Positions 1 through 9,814 of a stretch of DNA of 64,000 nucleotides are shown piece by piece. Under the pieces are notes generated by a model, which saw only the letters and a program-made list of their open reading frames with translations, was not told the DNA's origin and made no database searches. Each line of letters opens with the position of its first letter. Within the stretch, counting starts at the first letter, position 1. The translations under genes and the position numbers were made by a program. This DNA comes from Rhodobacteraceae bacterium XHP0102 (GTDB lineage: Bacteria > Pseudomonadota > Alphaproteobacteria > Rhodobacterales > Rhodobacteraceae): assembly GCA_025751475.1 (NCBI GenBank), contig JAOWLD010000002.1, forward strand, positions 434,001-498,000, in the 5' to 3' direction.

Positions 1-2238
1 ATCGTGGGCGCGCGGCGTTTCGCATGGCCGCGCCGTGCGGAGGCCTTCGCGCGCCTCGACCAAAGCCAACCCCATGCACCTTTGAGCGCAGCACTTGATG
101 AGATTGCATCGGGCAAGGACCATCTGGGGACGCAAGCTCTGTGGCAGGCGCATCTGGCGCGGATGCGTGTGGAAATTGCGAATTTGCGCCCCGTGCCTGC
201 GCGCCCGCGTCTCATGCAGGCGGACCCGTTTGGCCTGTCCTTGATGGTGCTGACGGCCTTTGCAATGGCTTTGATTTTCGCAAACCCTGTTCTGCGCGGC
301 AGCTCTCCCGCCTCTGTGCCAAATGGCCTTGTCGGTCCAGTTTGGGAAGGATGGGTGGAGCCACCGCGATACACAGGCCTGCCCACGCTTTACCTCGATG
401 ATCTGCCGCGGTCAGATCAGGGGACCGTTGAGGTGATCCAAGGCGCGCGGTTGATTTTGCGGCTTTACGAGATCGGAGGCAGTCTGGACCTTGACCAGTC
501 CCTCGCACCTGATGTGGTCCTCGACCCAGCCGCCGCCGCCACAGATTTTGAGATCATGACCTCGGGTGATCTGGTGATCGGTGATGCAGCATGGCGTTTT
601 TCGCTCTCGCCAGATGTTGCGCCACAGGTGGAGATATTGGGCGCACCGCAACTTGAAGCGCCAGATCTGACCATCATCGGGTTTCGCGCTCAAGATGACT
701 TTGCCATCGCGGGTGGTGTGGCGCGCTTGCAGCTTGATCTAGAGGCCGTGTCACGGCGCTATGGTTTGTCGGTGGACCCTGAGCCGCGCGCCGATTTGGT
801 GTTGGATTTGCCGATGCCATTTGCGGGGGATCGGGCCGATTTTTCCGAAAATCTTGTAGAGGATGTCAGCAAGCATCCCTTGGCTAATTTGCCTGTGATC
901 CTGTCACTCAGGGTTGAGGATGATATGGGCCAAACGGGGGAGGCGAGGATGCACCTTGCCCGCCTGCCTTCACGGCGTTTTTTTGATCCTTTGGCGGCCA
1001 GTTTGATCGAACAGCGGCGTGATCTCTTGTGGTCGGTGGAAAACGCGGCGCGCGTGGCGCAGGTGCTGCGTGCGTTGACCTATGCCCCACAAACCTATCT
1101 GGAGGATCAAACGCCCTATCTGCCGTTGCGCAGTGTCATTCGCCGTATCGAAGCGGCAAACGCCCCCCTTTCGGCCGAGTTGCGCGATGAATTGGCCGAA
1201 ATCCTTTGGCAGGTTGCCATCGATCTTGAGGAGCTTGATCTTGATGATGCGCTGGCCGCGCTGCGCCAAGCCCAAGAGCGTCTCTCCGAGGCCATGCGGC
1301 GCGGTGCGAGTGATGAAGAAATTGCAGGTCTGATGGAAGATTTGCAGCGCGCCATGGATGATTACATCCGCGAATTGGCGCAATCCGCCGAGCCAAGCGA
1401 CAGCCCCACCGACACGCCTGACCAAGGGCAAGACGGGATGGAACTCTCGATGAATGATCTATCGCAAATGATGGATCAAATTCAGGAGTTGATGGAGCAG
1501 GGGCGCATGGCCGAAGCGCAGGCGATGTTAGATGCTTTATCGCAAATGTTGGAAAATATGGAAGTGACCCAAGGCCAAGGCGAAGGCCAAGGGTCTGCAG
1601 GGGAACGCGCCATGGACGCGCTGCGCGACACGTTGCGCGAACAGCAAGGTTTGGCGGATGAGAGCTTCCGTTCGTTCCAAGATAGTTTTGGACAGGGGGG
1701 TGACACCTCCGAGGGGGATGGACCGAGCCTTTCTGAGCGCCAAGAGGCCTTGCGCGACAGCTTGCGCGAACAGGCGGAAAATTTACCAGGCCAAGGTCGT
1801 GAAGAAGGACAGGCGGCGCGGGACCGTCTCGATGAGGCAGAGCGCGCGATGCGCGATGCGGCGCGCGCCTTGGAAGACGGTGACATGGCAGGCGCACTGG
1901 ACCGCCAAGCGGATGCGATGGATGCATTGCGCGAGGGGATGGATCAACTGGGCCGTGCTTTTGCTGATGAAAACGGCACACCACCTGCGGCAGATGGCAC
2001 GGATATGGGGGATGCGCAGCAAGGCGGTCAGCAACAAGGAACCGCTCGCCCCCTAACGGACCCTCTGGGTCGCGCCACGGGTGGCGAAGGATCGGGTGTC
2101 GCGGGTGGGCAATTGTCCCGTGAGGAAGCCGCACGGCGCGCAACCGAATTGCTGGATGAATTGCGCCGCCGCTCTGGCGAAATGACCCGCCCCGAAGAGG
2201 AGCGCGATTACCTGCGCAGATTGATCGAACCTTATTGA
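1..2238 (+). CDS. TIGR02302/DUF4175 family membrane protein, 5' end outside window
   Basis: The reading frame is open from the first base to a TGA at 2236-2238, so the true start lies left of the window. About 745 residues are visible; family members run to roughly 800 or more with a hydrophobic N-terminus. One clear membrane segment lies near visible residues 75-97, followed by a large presumably periplasmic region. The C-terminal half (from about residue 400) is a long Glu/Gln/Met/Asp-rich helical stretch with low-complexity runs, typical of TIGR02302. No enzymatic motif is seen and the biochemical role of the family is unknown. In related genomes it sits beside the zinc-ribbon gene and ftsEX, as here, which suggests an envelope role (inference). 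The in-frame GTG at 4 is not a credible start because it cuts into the family region. Confidence 0.85.
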   Translation: MVGARRFAWPRRAEAFARLDQSQPHAPLSAALDEIASGKDHLGTQALWQAHLARMRVEIANLRPVPARPRLMQADPFGLSLMVLTAFAMALIFANPVLRGSSPASVPNGLVGPVWEGWVEPPRYTGLPTLYLDDLPRSDQGTVEVIQGARLILRLYEIGGSLDLDQSLAPDVVLDPAAAATDFEIMTSGDLVIGDAAWRFSLSPDVAPQVEILGAPQLEAPDLTIIGFRAQDDFAIAGGVARLQLDLEAVSRRYGLSVDPEPRADLVLDLPMPFAGDRADFSENLVEDVSKHPLANLPVILSLRVEDDMGQTGEARMHLARLPSRRFFDPLAASLIEQRRDLLWSVENAARVAQVLRALTYAPQTYLEDQTPYLPLRSVIRRIEAANAPLSAELRDELAEILWQVAIDLEELDLDDALAALRQAQERLSEAMRRGASDEEIAGLMEDLQRAMDDYIRELAQSAEPSDSPTDTPDQGQDGMELSMNDLSQMMDQIQELMEQGRMAEAQAMLDALSQMLENMEVTQGQGEGQGSAGERAMDALRDTLREQQGLADESFRSFQDSFGQGGDTSEGDGPSLSERQEALRDSLREQAENLPGQGREEGQAARDRLDEAERAMRDAARALEDGDMAGALDRQADAMDALREGMDQLGRAFADENGTPPAADGTDMGDAQQGGQQQGTARPLTDPLGRATGGEGSGVAGGQLSREEAARRATELLDELRRRSGEMTRPEEERDYLRRLIEPY

Positions 2239-2951
2239 GTGAAGGCTGCGATCCATTCCGCAATCTGCGCCTGTAGGCGCGGTAGGGTTGCACGCAGCCA
2301 GTCTAAGATGATGTCGCGCAGCCCATCCACGGCAGCCGCATAGCGCGCCAAATAGGGCGCAAGCTCAGGCATGGCCTCACTCAATGCCGCCGCATTGCCG
2401 TAGATCAGGATTGCGGCCAATCCAAGGCTAAGGCTTAACAACAGACCAGCGTTGCGCCCTTTGCGCCGTGCGTGGTCGGGAGATGGCGCAGATTTTGCGG
2501 CGGTCACCTCTTCGGGCGTGGTTTTCTGGGGCGCCGTTGGTTGTTGCGGCGTGAGAGAGGCGTTTATTTCTTCGATATCTGGCAGCAGGTCTAAGCGGTC
2601 TTTCCCGCGCGCGATTGGTGTGGCGGCAGGCGTTGGATCTTGCAGCGCCATCTCATCTTGTCGTTCCAATGTCTCCGCTTCTTCGCGGCGCAATCGTTCT
2701 TCGCGCTCCGCCTCCTCACGCAGCAGCGCGCGCAGGCTTGGGTCTAGCGCGCGGCGGGGTGGGGCCGATGTGTCGGGTGAGTTTGGCTGTTCAACCGGTG
2801 GCGGTGTTTCAGCGCGCGGTGTTGCGACCACAGGGCCAGACTGAAACCAATTTGTCGAGCAATTGGAGCATTGCACATCCCGCCCTTCGCTGGGGATCAA
2901 CGCGTCATCAATCTCGTAACGCGCGCCGCAATTTGGACAGGTTAGCCGCAT
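2232..2951 (-). CDS. MJ0042-type zinc-ribbon membrane protein
   Basis: This 239-residue protein opens with a zinc ribbon, Cys5-x2-Cys8 and Cys28-x2-Cys31, matching the MJ0042/zinc_ribbon_5 N-terminal domain. A Pro/Glu/Arg-rich linker follows (about 40-165, with an Arg/Glu-rich helical stretch near 75-100), then one transmembrane helix near 169-190 and a short C-terminal amphipathic region. It is therefore probably a single-pass inner-membrane protein with a cytoplasmic zinc finger. Its function is unknown. Its 3' end overlaps the 3' end of the TIGR02302 gene by 7 bases, convergent. The start ATG at 2951 leads directly into the zinc ribbon. It is transcribed away from ftsE, with about 200 bases of shared promoter region between them. 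Confidence 0.8.
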   Translation of the reverse strand: MRLTCPNCGARYEIDDALIPSEGRDVQCSNCSTNWFQSGPVVATPRAETPPPVEQPNSPDTSAPPRRALDPSLRALLREEAEREERLRREEAETLERQDEMALQDPTPAATPIARGKDRLDLLPDIEEINASLTPQQPTAPQKTTPEEVTAAKSAPSPDHARRKGRNAGLLLSLSLGLAAILIYGNAAALSEAMPELAPYLARYAAAVDGLRDIILDWLRATLPRLQAQIAEWIAAFTQ

Positions 2952-3149
2952 GGGTTAATATAGTTCCAGTTGTGTAAATCGCAGCGCAGCCTGTGATGCG
3001 CAATGCCTATATGGCGGGATTCCGTTTCATTTAGCAATGCCATGCGATCAATCCAAGGGTCTTGACCCTAAGTATTTGACGCGGCGCGATTGCAACAGAT
3101 CACGGCATCGGGCATCTATGCACGGAGGTTGCCAGAACTGGGGTTTTGC

Positions 3150-3836
3150 GTGATTGAGTTGCAAGATGTGTCCTATGGCTATGGTCACGGTTCGGATTTG
3201 ATCCTGTCGCAGATGTCGCTGCGGCTGGCCAAAGGCTCGTTTCATTTCCTGACAGGGCCATCAGGGGCGGGCAAAACAACCTTTCTCAAACTGTGTTATG
3301 GGGAATTATGTCCGAATGCTGGCCATGTGCGCTTGATGGGGCAAGACAGCGCCACGATGGCGCGCGATGATCTTGCGCTGGCCCGACAACGGATCGGCGT
3401 GGTGCATCAAGATTGTCAGTTTTTGGATCATTTGGATGTGGCGCAGAATATTGCGCTTCCGCTCTATGTGTCGGGGCGCGAGATTACGGAAGCCGAACGC
3501 CGAAATCTGACCCAATTGGTGAATTGGGTGGATTTGCGTCATCGCGCCACGGCGCTGCCGCCCGAATTGTCGGGTGGCGAGCGGCAGCGCGCGGCCCTCG
3601 CGCGCGCGATCATCCGTGATCCTGATGTGATCTTGGCGGATGAACCCACGGGCAATGTGGATTGGGACATGGCCATGCGGCAGCTGCGCTTGTTGGTGGA
3701 GTTGAATCGCCTTGGAAAGGCCGTTTTGGTTGCCACCCATGATCTCGCCTTTATTCGCGCGGCGAAAAAACAAGTTGCGGCGCGGGTGTTGCGGATTGTG
3801 GGCGGTAAGCTGCAATTGGCTGGGGCAGATTTGTGA
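3150..3836 (+). CDS. ftsE: Cell division ATP-binding protein FtsE
   Basis: FtsE is the cytoplasmic ABC ATPase that pairs with FtsX to control septal peptidoglycan hydrolases. The 228-residue product shows Walker A GPSGAGKT (residues 36-43), signature LSGGERQR, Walker B with DEPTG, and a switch His in ATHD. I chose the GTG at 3150, which gives MIELQDVSYGYG, the usual FtsE N-terminus, with GGGG about 6 bases upstream. The upstream in-frame ATG at 3090 would add 20 residues with no family match. The stop TGA (3834-3836) overlaps the ftsX GTG start by 4 bases, so translation is coupled. Length agrees with E. coli FtsE (222). Confidence 0.93.
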   Translation: MIELQDVSYGYGHGSDLILSQMSLRLAKGSFHFLTGPSGAGKTTFLKLCYGELCPNAGHVRLMGQDSATMARDDLALARQRIGVVHQDCQFLDHLDVAQNIALPLYVSGREITEAERRNLTQLVNWVDLRHRATALPPELSGGERQRAALARAIIRDPDVILADEPTGNVDWDMAMRQLRLLVELNRLGKAVLVATHDLAFIRAAKKQVAARVLRIVGGKLQLAGADL

Positions 3837-4735
3837 GCTTTCTCGTCAATATCATTGCCGCCCTGATCGGTGATGCGGCCTCCGACAGGGTTGTGCCTTC
3901 TGCGGGGACTTCTGCGCGATTGACCGTCTTTGCATCGGCGGCCATGGCGTTTCTCGCGGTTTTTGCGCTTGCACTGTCGCTTGCTGCTGGACGTGTGGCC
4001 GCGCGGTGGTCGGAGGACTTGGCGCGTAACAGCACCATTCGCATTGCGGCCCCGATGGCGGAGATCGAGGCGGAGGTGGCCACCGTCCTCACGGTGTTGG
4101 CCCAAACCCCTGGCGTGGTATCTGCCCGCGAGGTGAGCATGGAAGAACAGCGTGCCCTTTTGGAACCTTGGTTTGGAGCGGGTATGCCAATTGAGTTTTT
4201 GCCCTTGCCACGCATCATTGACGTAACCGAAAGCCCCGAAGGCTATGATGTCGAGGGGTTGCGATTGCGCCTCTCGGCCGAAGCCCCAAACGCAATTTTG
4301 GACGATCACGAGACATGGCGCAGCGCTCTGATTGCCGCTGCGGGTCGGTTGCGTGTGATGGGATATGTGGCGCTTGCTTTGATTTTTGGGGCCACTGTCG
4401 CAATGGTTACTTTAGCCGCGCAGGCCGCGCTTTCGGCCAATGTTCAAGTGATCAGGGTGCTGCGTCTTGTGGGGGCGCGGGATGCATATATTGCAGGGGC
4501 GTTCGTGCGTCGCTTTGCGCTGCGCAGTTTGATCGGCGGCGGAATTGGCACTTTCTCTGGGGGCGTTGCGATTTTGCTCTTCCCTGATCAAGCCAGCGCA
4601 GAGAGTTTTGTGGTCGGTCTGGGCTTTGTGGGCGCAGAATGGCTGTGGCTCTTGATCATTCCGCTTTTGATCGCTTTTGTAGCGTTTCAGGCGACCAAGG
4701 CTGCGGCCTTTCGAGTTTTGCGAGGAATGCCATGA
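3833..4735 (+). CDS. ftsX: Cell division protein FtsX (ABC permease)
   Basis: The 300-residue membrane partner of FtsE has a cytoplasmic N-terminus, one membrane helix near residues 31-53 (a hydrophobic Ala/Leu/Val run), an extracytoplasmic domain of about 110 residues, then three more helices toward the C-terminus. This is the four-helix FtsX layout. It starts at a GTG overlapping the ftsE stop (GTGA) and ends in ATGA shared with plsC, so ftsE-ftsX-plsC form one translationally coupled unit. Identity rests on topology and the ftsE neighbour; FtsX sequences are poorly conserved. Confidence 0.9.
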   Translation: MSFLVNIIAALIGDAASDRVVPSAGTSARLTVFASAAMAFLAVFALALSLAAGRVAARWSEDLARNSTIRIAAPMAEIEAEVATVLTVLAQTPGVVSAREVSMEEQRALLEPWFGAGMPIEFLPLPRIIDVTESPEGYDVEGLRLRLSAEAPNAILDDHETWRSALIAAAGRLRVMGYVALALIFGATVAMVTLAAQAALSANVQVIRVLRLVGARDAYIAGAFVRRFALRSLIGGGIGTFSGGVAILLFPDQASAESFVVGLGFVGAEWLWLLIIPLLIAFVAFQATKAAAFRVLRGMP

Positions 4736-5445
4736 TCCAATGGGTGCGATCCCTGATCTTTGTCGCGCAGATGTATCTGATGATTCCCATTTTCGCATTG
4801 GTCTTTGCGCCATGGGCTATCGCCTCGCGGCAAGGGGCGATAGCGGGGGTGCGATATTATTCCCGCTACGTGCGTTGGAGTGCCGCGATTTTGGTGGGTT
4901 TGCGTTCCGAAATTCGGGGCGATGTGCCGCAAGGCGAGGTGATTCTGGCCTCAAAACACCAAAGTTTTTTTGATATCATTATTCTGACTTCGGTTTTGCC
5001 GCGGCCGCGGTTCATCATGAAAAAATCCCTAAAGAATGCACCTTTTTTGGGGTGGTATGCGGCGCGGCTTGGCTGTGTTGCGGTGGATCGCGGCAAGCGC
5101 GGCAAGGCCATTCAAGAAATGGTCGATGGTGTTTTGGCTGGTATGGGGGATGCGGGTCAATTGATCATTTTCCCACAAGGCACGCGGGTCGCCCCGCATG
5201 ATGTCAAACCCTATAAGGTTGGTGTGGGCGTATTGGTTGAACGCACGGGGATGGTTTGCGTGCCTGCCGCCACCAATGTCGGTCTGTTTTGGCCGCGCAT
5301 TGGCATTGCCCGCAAGCAGGGCTTGGCGGTGGTCGAATTCCTGCCCGCCGTGCCCCATGGTTTGCCCGTGGCCGATGTAATGGCCCATCTGGAGCGCGAG
5401 ATTGAAACCGCGTCTGATCGGTTGATGGTCGAGGCCGCAGGTTAG
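4732..5445 (+). CDS. plsC: 1-acyl-sn-glycerol-3-phosphate acyltransferase (PlsC family)
   Basis: PlsC acylates lysophosphatidic acid to phosphatidic acid at the inner membrane. The 237-residue protein has the acyltransferase HX4D motif (His76 ... Asp81 in KHQSFFD) and the substrate-binding block FPQGTR (147-152; FPEGTR is the more common form, so Glu is replaced by Gln). A hydrophobic N-terminal segment (about 5-30) anchors it. Start is the ATG overlapping the ftsX stop (ATGA), giving MIQWVRSL. The 3' end overlaps accA by 4 bases, convergent. A paralogue acting on another lysolipid cannot be excluded. Confidence 0.87.
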   Translation: MIQWVRSLIFVAQMYLMIPIFALVFAPWAIASRQGAIAGVRYYSRYVRWSAAILVGLRSEIRGDVPQGEVILASKHQSFFDIIILTSVLPRPRFIMKKSLKNAPFLGWYAARLGCVAVDRGKRGKAIQEMVDGVLAGMGDAGQLIIFPQGTRVAPHDVKPYKVGVGVLVERTGMVCVPAATNVGLFWPRIGIARKQGLAVVEFLPAVPHGLPVADVMAHLEREIETASDRLMVEAAG

Positions 5446-6404
5446 GCGGCCAGACCCTTCGCACCGAGATCCAAATATTTCTTGCGCCGCGCCGCGATCA
5501 GCTTCTTACGATCCATGTCTTTGTGTTTGCGCAGCATTGCGTCAATCGCTTGACCAACGGCCGCGATGGTCGCGGCTTTGTCGCGCTGTGCGCCGCCCAT
5601 CGGTTCGGGAATGATCCGATCGCAGACACCCAATTTTTCCAAATCTTGCGCGGTCAGGCGCAAGGCCTCTGCCGCTTCGCGCATCCGCTCCGCGTCTTTC
5701 CAAAGGATCGAGGCGCAGCCTTCGGGGCTGATGACCGAATAGATCGAATGTTCCAACATGGCGAGCTGGTCTGCGGTGGCGAAGGCAACGGCCCCGCCTG
5801 AGCCGCCCTCGCCGATGATCACGCTGATCAAAGGCACGCCGATTTCAAGGCATTTCTGGGTCGAGCGTGCAATCGCCTCGGATTGCCCACGCTCCTCTGC
5901 GCCTTTGCCAGGATAGGCACCTGGCGTATCGACAAGCGTGATCACGGGCAGGCCAAAACGGTCTGCCATATCCATCAAGCGCACCGCTTTGCGATAGCCC
6001 TCAGGCCGCGCCATGCCAAAATTATGTTCGATGCGGGATTTGGTGTCATTGCCCTTTTCATGACCAATCACCACCACGGGTTGATCATTGAAGCGGGCCA
6101 AACCGCCCATCACCGCATGATCATCGGCAAAGTTACGATCACCTGCGAGCGGGGTGTATTCGGTAAACAGGGCGTTGATGTAATCGCGGCAATGCGGACG
6201 GTCGGGATGACGGGCCACTTGGCATTTGCGCCATGGGGTCAGTGATTTATAGAGATCCTTCAGGAGATCTTGCGCTTTCTTGTCCAGCGCTTTTGCCTCG
6301 GCTTCGACATCCATTTCGGTATTGCCCCGCGCCAATGCGCGCAGCTCCTCCGCCTTGCCTTCAATCTCAGCCAAGGGTTTTTCGAAATCGAGATAGTTCA
6401 TCAC
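5442..6404 (-). CDS. accA: Acetyl-CoA carboxylase carboxyltransferase subunit alpha
   Basis: AccA with AccD transfers carboxyl from carboxybiotin-BCCP to acetyl-CoA, the first step of fatty acid synthesis, in the cytoplasm. The 320-residue protein starts [15 protein letters not shown], matches E. coli AccA (319) in length, and carries the crotonase-fold signature region around [11 protein letters not shown] and [10 protein letters not shown]. No accD or accBC is nearby; scattering of acc genes is normal. It is a single gene with about 40 bases between its start and the 3' side of mcl1 context, and no terminator hairpin is obvious at its 3' overlap with plsC. Confidence 0.95.
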   Translation of the reverse strand: MMNYLDFEKPLAEIEGKAEELRALARGNTEMDVEAEAKALDKKAQDLLKDLYKSLTPWRKCQVARHPDRPHCRDYINALFTEYTPLAGDRNFADDHAVMGGLARFNDQPVVVIGHEKGNDTKSRIEHNFGMARPEGYRKAVRLMDMADRFGLPVITLVDTPGAYPGKGAEERGQSEAIARSTQKCLEIGVPLISVIIGEGGSGGAVAFATADQLAMLEHSIYSVISPEGCASILWKDAERMREAAEALRLTAQDLEKLGVCDRIIPEPMGGAQRDKAATIAAVGQAIDAMLRKHKDMDRKKLIAARRKKYLDLGAKGLAA

Positions 6405-6504
6405 ACCTCCACATTATGCCGCGCGATCAGGCAGCATAGATCATATCTGGCCCATGCCTATATGGCCAAGCCTGATCAAAGATGCAACGAACAAGCGCGG
6501 TGGA

Positions 6505-7464
6505 TCAGCCCTGCGCGATCATCTGTGCCTGTTTGACGATCACTTCGGCCTGTTTGATGGAGGCGATGTCGACCAAGCGCCCCTTGTAGACAGTCGCGCC
6601 TGCACCGCTGCGCTTGGCCTCTTCCATCGCGGCAAGGATTTCTTGCGCCTCGGCGACAGCGGCCTCTGACGGGGTGAACACCTCATTGGCCAGTGCGATT
6701 TGCTTGGGATGAATGGCCCATTTGCCCACCATGCCCAAAGTGGCGGAACGCCGTGCTTGGGCGCGATAGCCCTCATCATCGGAGAAATCGCCAAACGGCC
6801 CATCTACGGGCAAAATGCCATGGGTGCGGCAGGCGGCGACAATCGCTGTTTGTGCCCAGTGCCACGGGTCGGAATAATGCCGTGCACCATCATGCAGCAT
6901 ATAGTAATTTTCCTGCGTGCCGCCGATGCCCGTGGTCTGCATCCCCATCGAGGCCGCGAAATCCGCCGCGCCCAAGCTCATGGCCACCAGACGTGGAGAA
7001 GCGGCAGCGATGTCCTCGACATGGGCGATACCTGCCGCAGATTCGATGATAACTTCGAAATTAATCCGCTTCTGCCGCCCTTTTGCGCTTTCAATCGCTG
7101 TGACAAGCGCATCCACCGCATAGATATCGGCCGCATTGCCCACTTTCGGGATCATGATCTGATCCAGCCTTTCAGATGCGTTTTCAAGCAGATCCACCAC
7201 ATCACGATACCAATAGGGCGTATCAAGGCCGTTGATCCGTACGCTGAGGGTTTTCTTGCCCCAATCGACCCCACCTATGGCGGCGATCACGTTGGATCGC
7301 GCCGCGTCCTTGTCGCTTGGCGCGACCGAGTCTTCGAGATCAAGGTTGATCACATCTGCCGCTGATGCCGCCATTTTTTCAAAGAGCTTTACGTTCGAGC
7401 CTGGCCCAAAAAGCTGACAGCGGTTTGGGCGGGCAACGGGTTGGGGCTGAAGGCGAAAGCTCAT
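6505..7464 (-). CDS. mcl1: L-malyl-CoA/beta-methylmalyl-CoA lyase (HpcH/HpaI aldolase family)
   Basis: Mcl1 cleaves beta-methylmalyl-CoA to glyoxylate and propionyl-CoA and condenses or cleaves L-malyl-CoA, working in the ethylmalonyl-CoA pathway of acetate assimilation. The 319-residue product starts MSFRLQPQPVARPNRCQLFG and follows the Rhodobacter sphaeroides Mcl1 sequence closely as I recall it, including NLDLEDSV, ESAAGIAHVE and KWAIHPKQ, the Mg/CoA-binding blocks of the citrate-lyase beta family. I chose the ATG at 7464 because AAAGGA sits 7-12 bases upstream; an in-frame start at 7503 adds 13 unrelated residues. No other ethylmalonyl-CoA pathway gene is nearby. Confidence 0.9.
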   Translation of the reverse strand: MSFRLQPQPVARPNRCQLFGPGSNVKLFEKMAASAADVINLDLEDSVAPSDKDAARSNVIAAIGGVDWGKKTLSVRINGLDTPYWYRDVVDLLENASERLDQIMIPKVGNAADIYAVDALVTAIESAKGRQKRINFEVIIESAAGIAHVEDIAAASPRLVAMSLGAADFAASMGMQTTGIGGTQENYYMLHDGARHYSDPWHWAQTAIVAACRTHGILPVDGPFGDFSDDEGYRAQARRSATLGMVGKWAIHPKQIALANEVFTPSEAAVAEAQEILAAMEEAKRSGAGATVYKGRLVDIASIKQAEVIVKQAQMIAQG

Positions 7465-7689
7465 GTCATGTCCTTTTGGCAGAATTGCGCATAGCCTGCG
7501 CAAGGATGTTTCGTTTTTTGCTTGTCTTTGGGTATGATATTACGCGGGATTTCGCAAGTGCTGCGCTGCGGCGATCCTGATTTTTCTGCAGTTGCAGCCT
7601 CGGGGGCGAATGAGGGGGGCGCATATTGGCGGATTGCCCCAAGCCATGATGGCCCCTATAGGATCACATTGAGTGTTTTGGAGTGTTTC

Positions 7690-8586
7690 ATGAAACAGCA
7701 TCCCGCCTTCGGCCTGTTGCTTGCTTTGGCAGGTGCCTTGATCATTTCGCCTGATACGCTGCTGATGCGTCTCTCTGGTATGGGCGGGTTCGAGATGTTG
7801 GGCTGGCGCGGCACGGCGATGGGGTTGGTGCTGATTGCCGCTTGGGTTTTGACCGCGCGCGGCCGTCATGTGTTTGAGGCAGGCGCGCTGGTGTCTGGCG
7901 CGGGCTTGGCCTTGATCCTGTGTCAGGCGGCAAATGGCGCTTTGTTCAGCGTGGCGATTGCTGTGGCCCCCGTGACCGTGGTCTTGATGGGGGTCGCGAC
8001 CGTCCCTGTGTTTTCTGCGCTGTTGTCGCAAATCCTGTTGGGCGAACCCACGACCCGTGCGACATGGATCACCATCGCGGCGGTTTTGTTTGGCATTGGA
8101 CTGGCCATTTTCGGCAAATCCGATGCAGGCCTTCCTTTTGACATGGCGACATTCTGGGGTGGCCTTATGGGTTTGAGTATGGGTCTTCTCTTGGCCATGA
8201 CCTTTGTGCTGATCAGGAAACATCATCAATTGCCAATCCTGCTTGGGATGGGGCTTGGCGCGCTGATCTCGGGAATGGTGGGTTTGAGCTTTGCGCAGGA
8301 CAGCGGCGCAAGCACCCCCCAAATCATGCTGATCTTGACCACGGGCGCTTTCATCCTGCCCGCAAGTTTCTTCCTGCTGACCTTGGCCAATCGCTACACC
8401 GCTTCGGCAAATGTGAGCTTGTTGATGTTGCTTGAAACAGTGCTTGGCCCAATCCTTGTTTGGGTCGGCGTGGGGGAGGCCCCGACACCGCTGATGATGG
8501 TGGGCGGTGCCATCGTGGTGGCCTCATTGGCCACCTACCTTGTGCATATGCGGCTTGCGCGGGGGCGGGCAGCGCGCGTTGCGTGA
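7690..8586 (+). CDS. DMT-superfamily (EamA-type) transporter
   Basis: The 298-residue product starts MKQHPAFGLLLALAGALIIS and contains about ten predicted hydrophobic helices in two repeated halves, the EamA/RhaT drug-metabolite transporter layout. The substrate cannot be read from sequence; members export amino acids, metabolites or drugs. The longer frame beginning at 7522 lacks a family-like N-terminus, so the ATG at 7690 is preferred. The stop codon abuts the stop of the convergent aminotransferase gene with no spacer. Confidence 0.83.
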   Translation: MKQHPAFGLLLALAGALIISPDTLLMRLSGMGGFEMLGWRGTAMGLVLIAAWVLTARGRHVFEAGALVSGAGLALILCQAANGALFSVAIAVAPVTVVLMGVATVPVFSALLSQILLGEPTTRATWITIAAVLFGIGLAIFGKSDAGLPFDMATFWGGLMGLSMGLLLAMTFVLIRKHHQLPILLGMGLGALISGMVGLSFAQDSGASTPQIMLILTTGAFILPASFFLLTLANRYTASANVSLLMLLETVLGPILVWVGVGEAPTPLMMVGGAIVVASLATYLVHMRLARGRAARVA

Positions 8587-9756
8587 TTATTGCAGATCGG
8601 CAAAGGCCTTTTGCATCCGCGCCACAGCCTCTTCGATCTGCGCATGGGGCATCGCAAGATTGAAGCGCAGGAATGGGTCGCCACCCAAGCCAAAGCTTGA
8701 CCCGTAGTTGGTGGCGATCCGCGCGTCCCCTTCCACACGGGCGATGGATTCTTCATGGCTCATGCCAGTGCCTGAGAAATCGACCCAAGCCAGATAGGTC
8801 GCTTCCAATTTCATTGAGCGCAGACCTGGAATTTGGGCCATGCCCGCATCGAAGGTTGCGGCATTCTTGGCCAAATAGGCGCAAAGTGCATCGACCCATT
8901 CGGCCCCTTCTGGGCTATAGGCCGCCTCCGCCATGGCGAGGCCAAAGGAATTGGCCGAAATCCCCAAAGCCGCCATGCGTTCGGCAAAGCGTTTGCGCAG
9001 CGTGGGATCTGGAATGATCACATTGCCTGAATGGCCGCCTGCTATGTTGAACGTCTTGGTTGTGGCGGTCATCATCACCAACCGATCCACCACCCCATCT
9101 ATTTTTGCCATCGGTGTATGGCTGTGGCCAGGCATCACCAAATCATGGTGGATTTCATCTGAGACCAAGATCAGATCATGGCGGCGCGCGAAATCGGCGA
9201 TTGCTTTAAGTTCTTCGACCGTCCAAACCCTGCCACCTGGATTATGGGGAGAGCAGAGGATCAACATTTTCTCGCGCCCTGTCATAGCGGCATCCCATGC
9301 GGCGATGTCGAGGTGATATTTACCCTCAATCAGCGCAAGGGGGCATTCGACAACCTCGCGATTGGCGGCGCGGATCACGCGGGCGAAGGCATGATACACA
9401 GGTGTCATCAACACCACGCCATCGCCCTCTTTGGTGAAGCTGTCAACGCAAAGCGCCGTGCCGTTCACCAGACCGTGGGTTGTGAAGATCCAATCTGGAT
9501 CAATCTCCCAGTTATGGCGGTTGGCCATCCACCAGCCAATTGCGGCGCGATAGGCACGTTCATCGCCATAATAGCCGTAGACCCCGTGATCGAGCATCTT
9601 TTGCAACGCTGCTTGCACCGCCTGAGGGGGGCGAAAATCCATATCAGCCACCCACATGGACAAACCGTTCTCTGGGCTGATCCCGTAGAGCGATGTCATC
9701 ATGTCCCATTTCATCGAATGGGTGTCTTGGCGGTTGATGATCTCGTCAAAATTCAT
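8587..9756 (-). CDS. MalY/PatB-family PLP-dependent cystathionine beta-lyase
   Basis: This fold-type I PLP enzyme of 389 residues belongs to the MalY/PatB branch, which performs C-S beta-elimination on cystathionine or cysteine conjugates. Visible motifs: MWVADMDF (34-41), GYYG substrate loop (61-64), HNPGG (171-175), SDEIHHDL (199-206) with the cofactor Asp, the Schiff-base Lys234 in ATTKTFN, and a C-terminal Arg in RFNLA. The start gives MNFDEIINRQ. The gene stands alone; upstream lies an AT-rich region with repeated AGAACA/TGTTCT half-sites (9815-9888) that may control it. Whether the physiological substrate is cystathionine is not determinable here. Confidence 0.87.
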   Translation of the reverse strand: MNFDEIINRQDTHSMKWDMMTSLYGISPENGLSMWVADMDFRPPQAVQAALQKMLDHGVYGYYGDERAYRAAIGWWMANRHNWEIDPDWIFTTHGLVNGTALCVDSFTKEGDGVVLMTPVYHAFARVIRAANREVVECPLALIEGKYHLDIAAWDAAMTGREKMLILCSPHNPGGRVWTVEELKAIADFARRHDLILVSDEIHHDLVMPGHSHTPMAKIDGVVDRLVMMTATTKTFNIAGGHSGNVIIPDPTLRKRFAERMAALGISANSFGLAMAEAAYSPEGAEWVDALCAYLAKNAATFDAGMAQIPGLRSMKLEATYLAWVDFSGTGMSHEESIARVEGDARIATNYGSSFGLGGDPFLRFNLAMPHAQIEEAVARMQKAFADLQ

Positions 9757-9814
9757 CGGCGGTGTCCATTCTGTGGCGCGATATCGGCCTGTTCTTCGGG
9801 ATGTCTAATATACA

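Noticed and set aside
1136-2293. Long minus-strand open frame opposite the TIGR02302 gene (385 residues)
   Set aside because: His/Pro/Arg-rich, low-complexity, no family resemblance; it is the complement of a gene with a clear family pattern.
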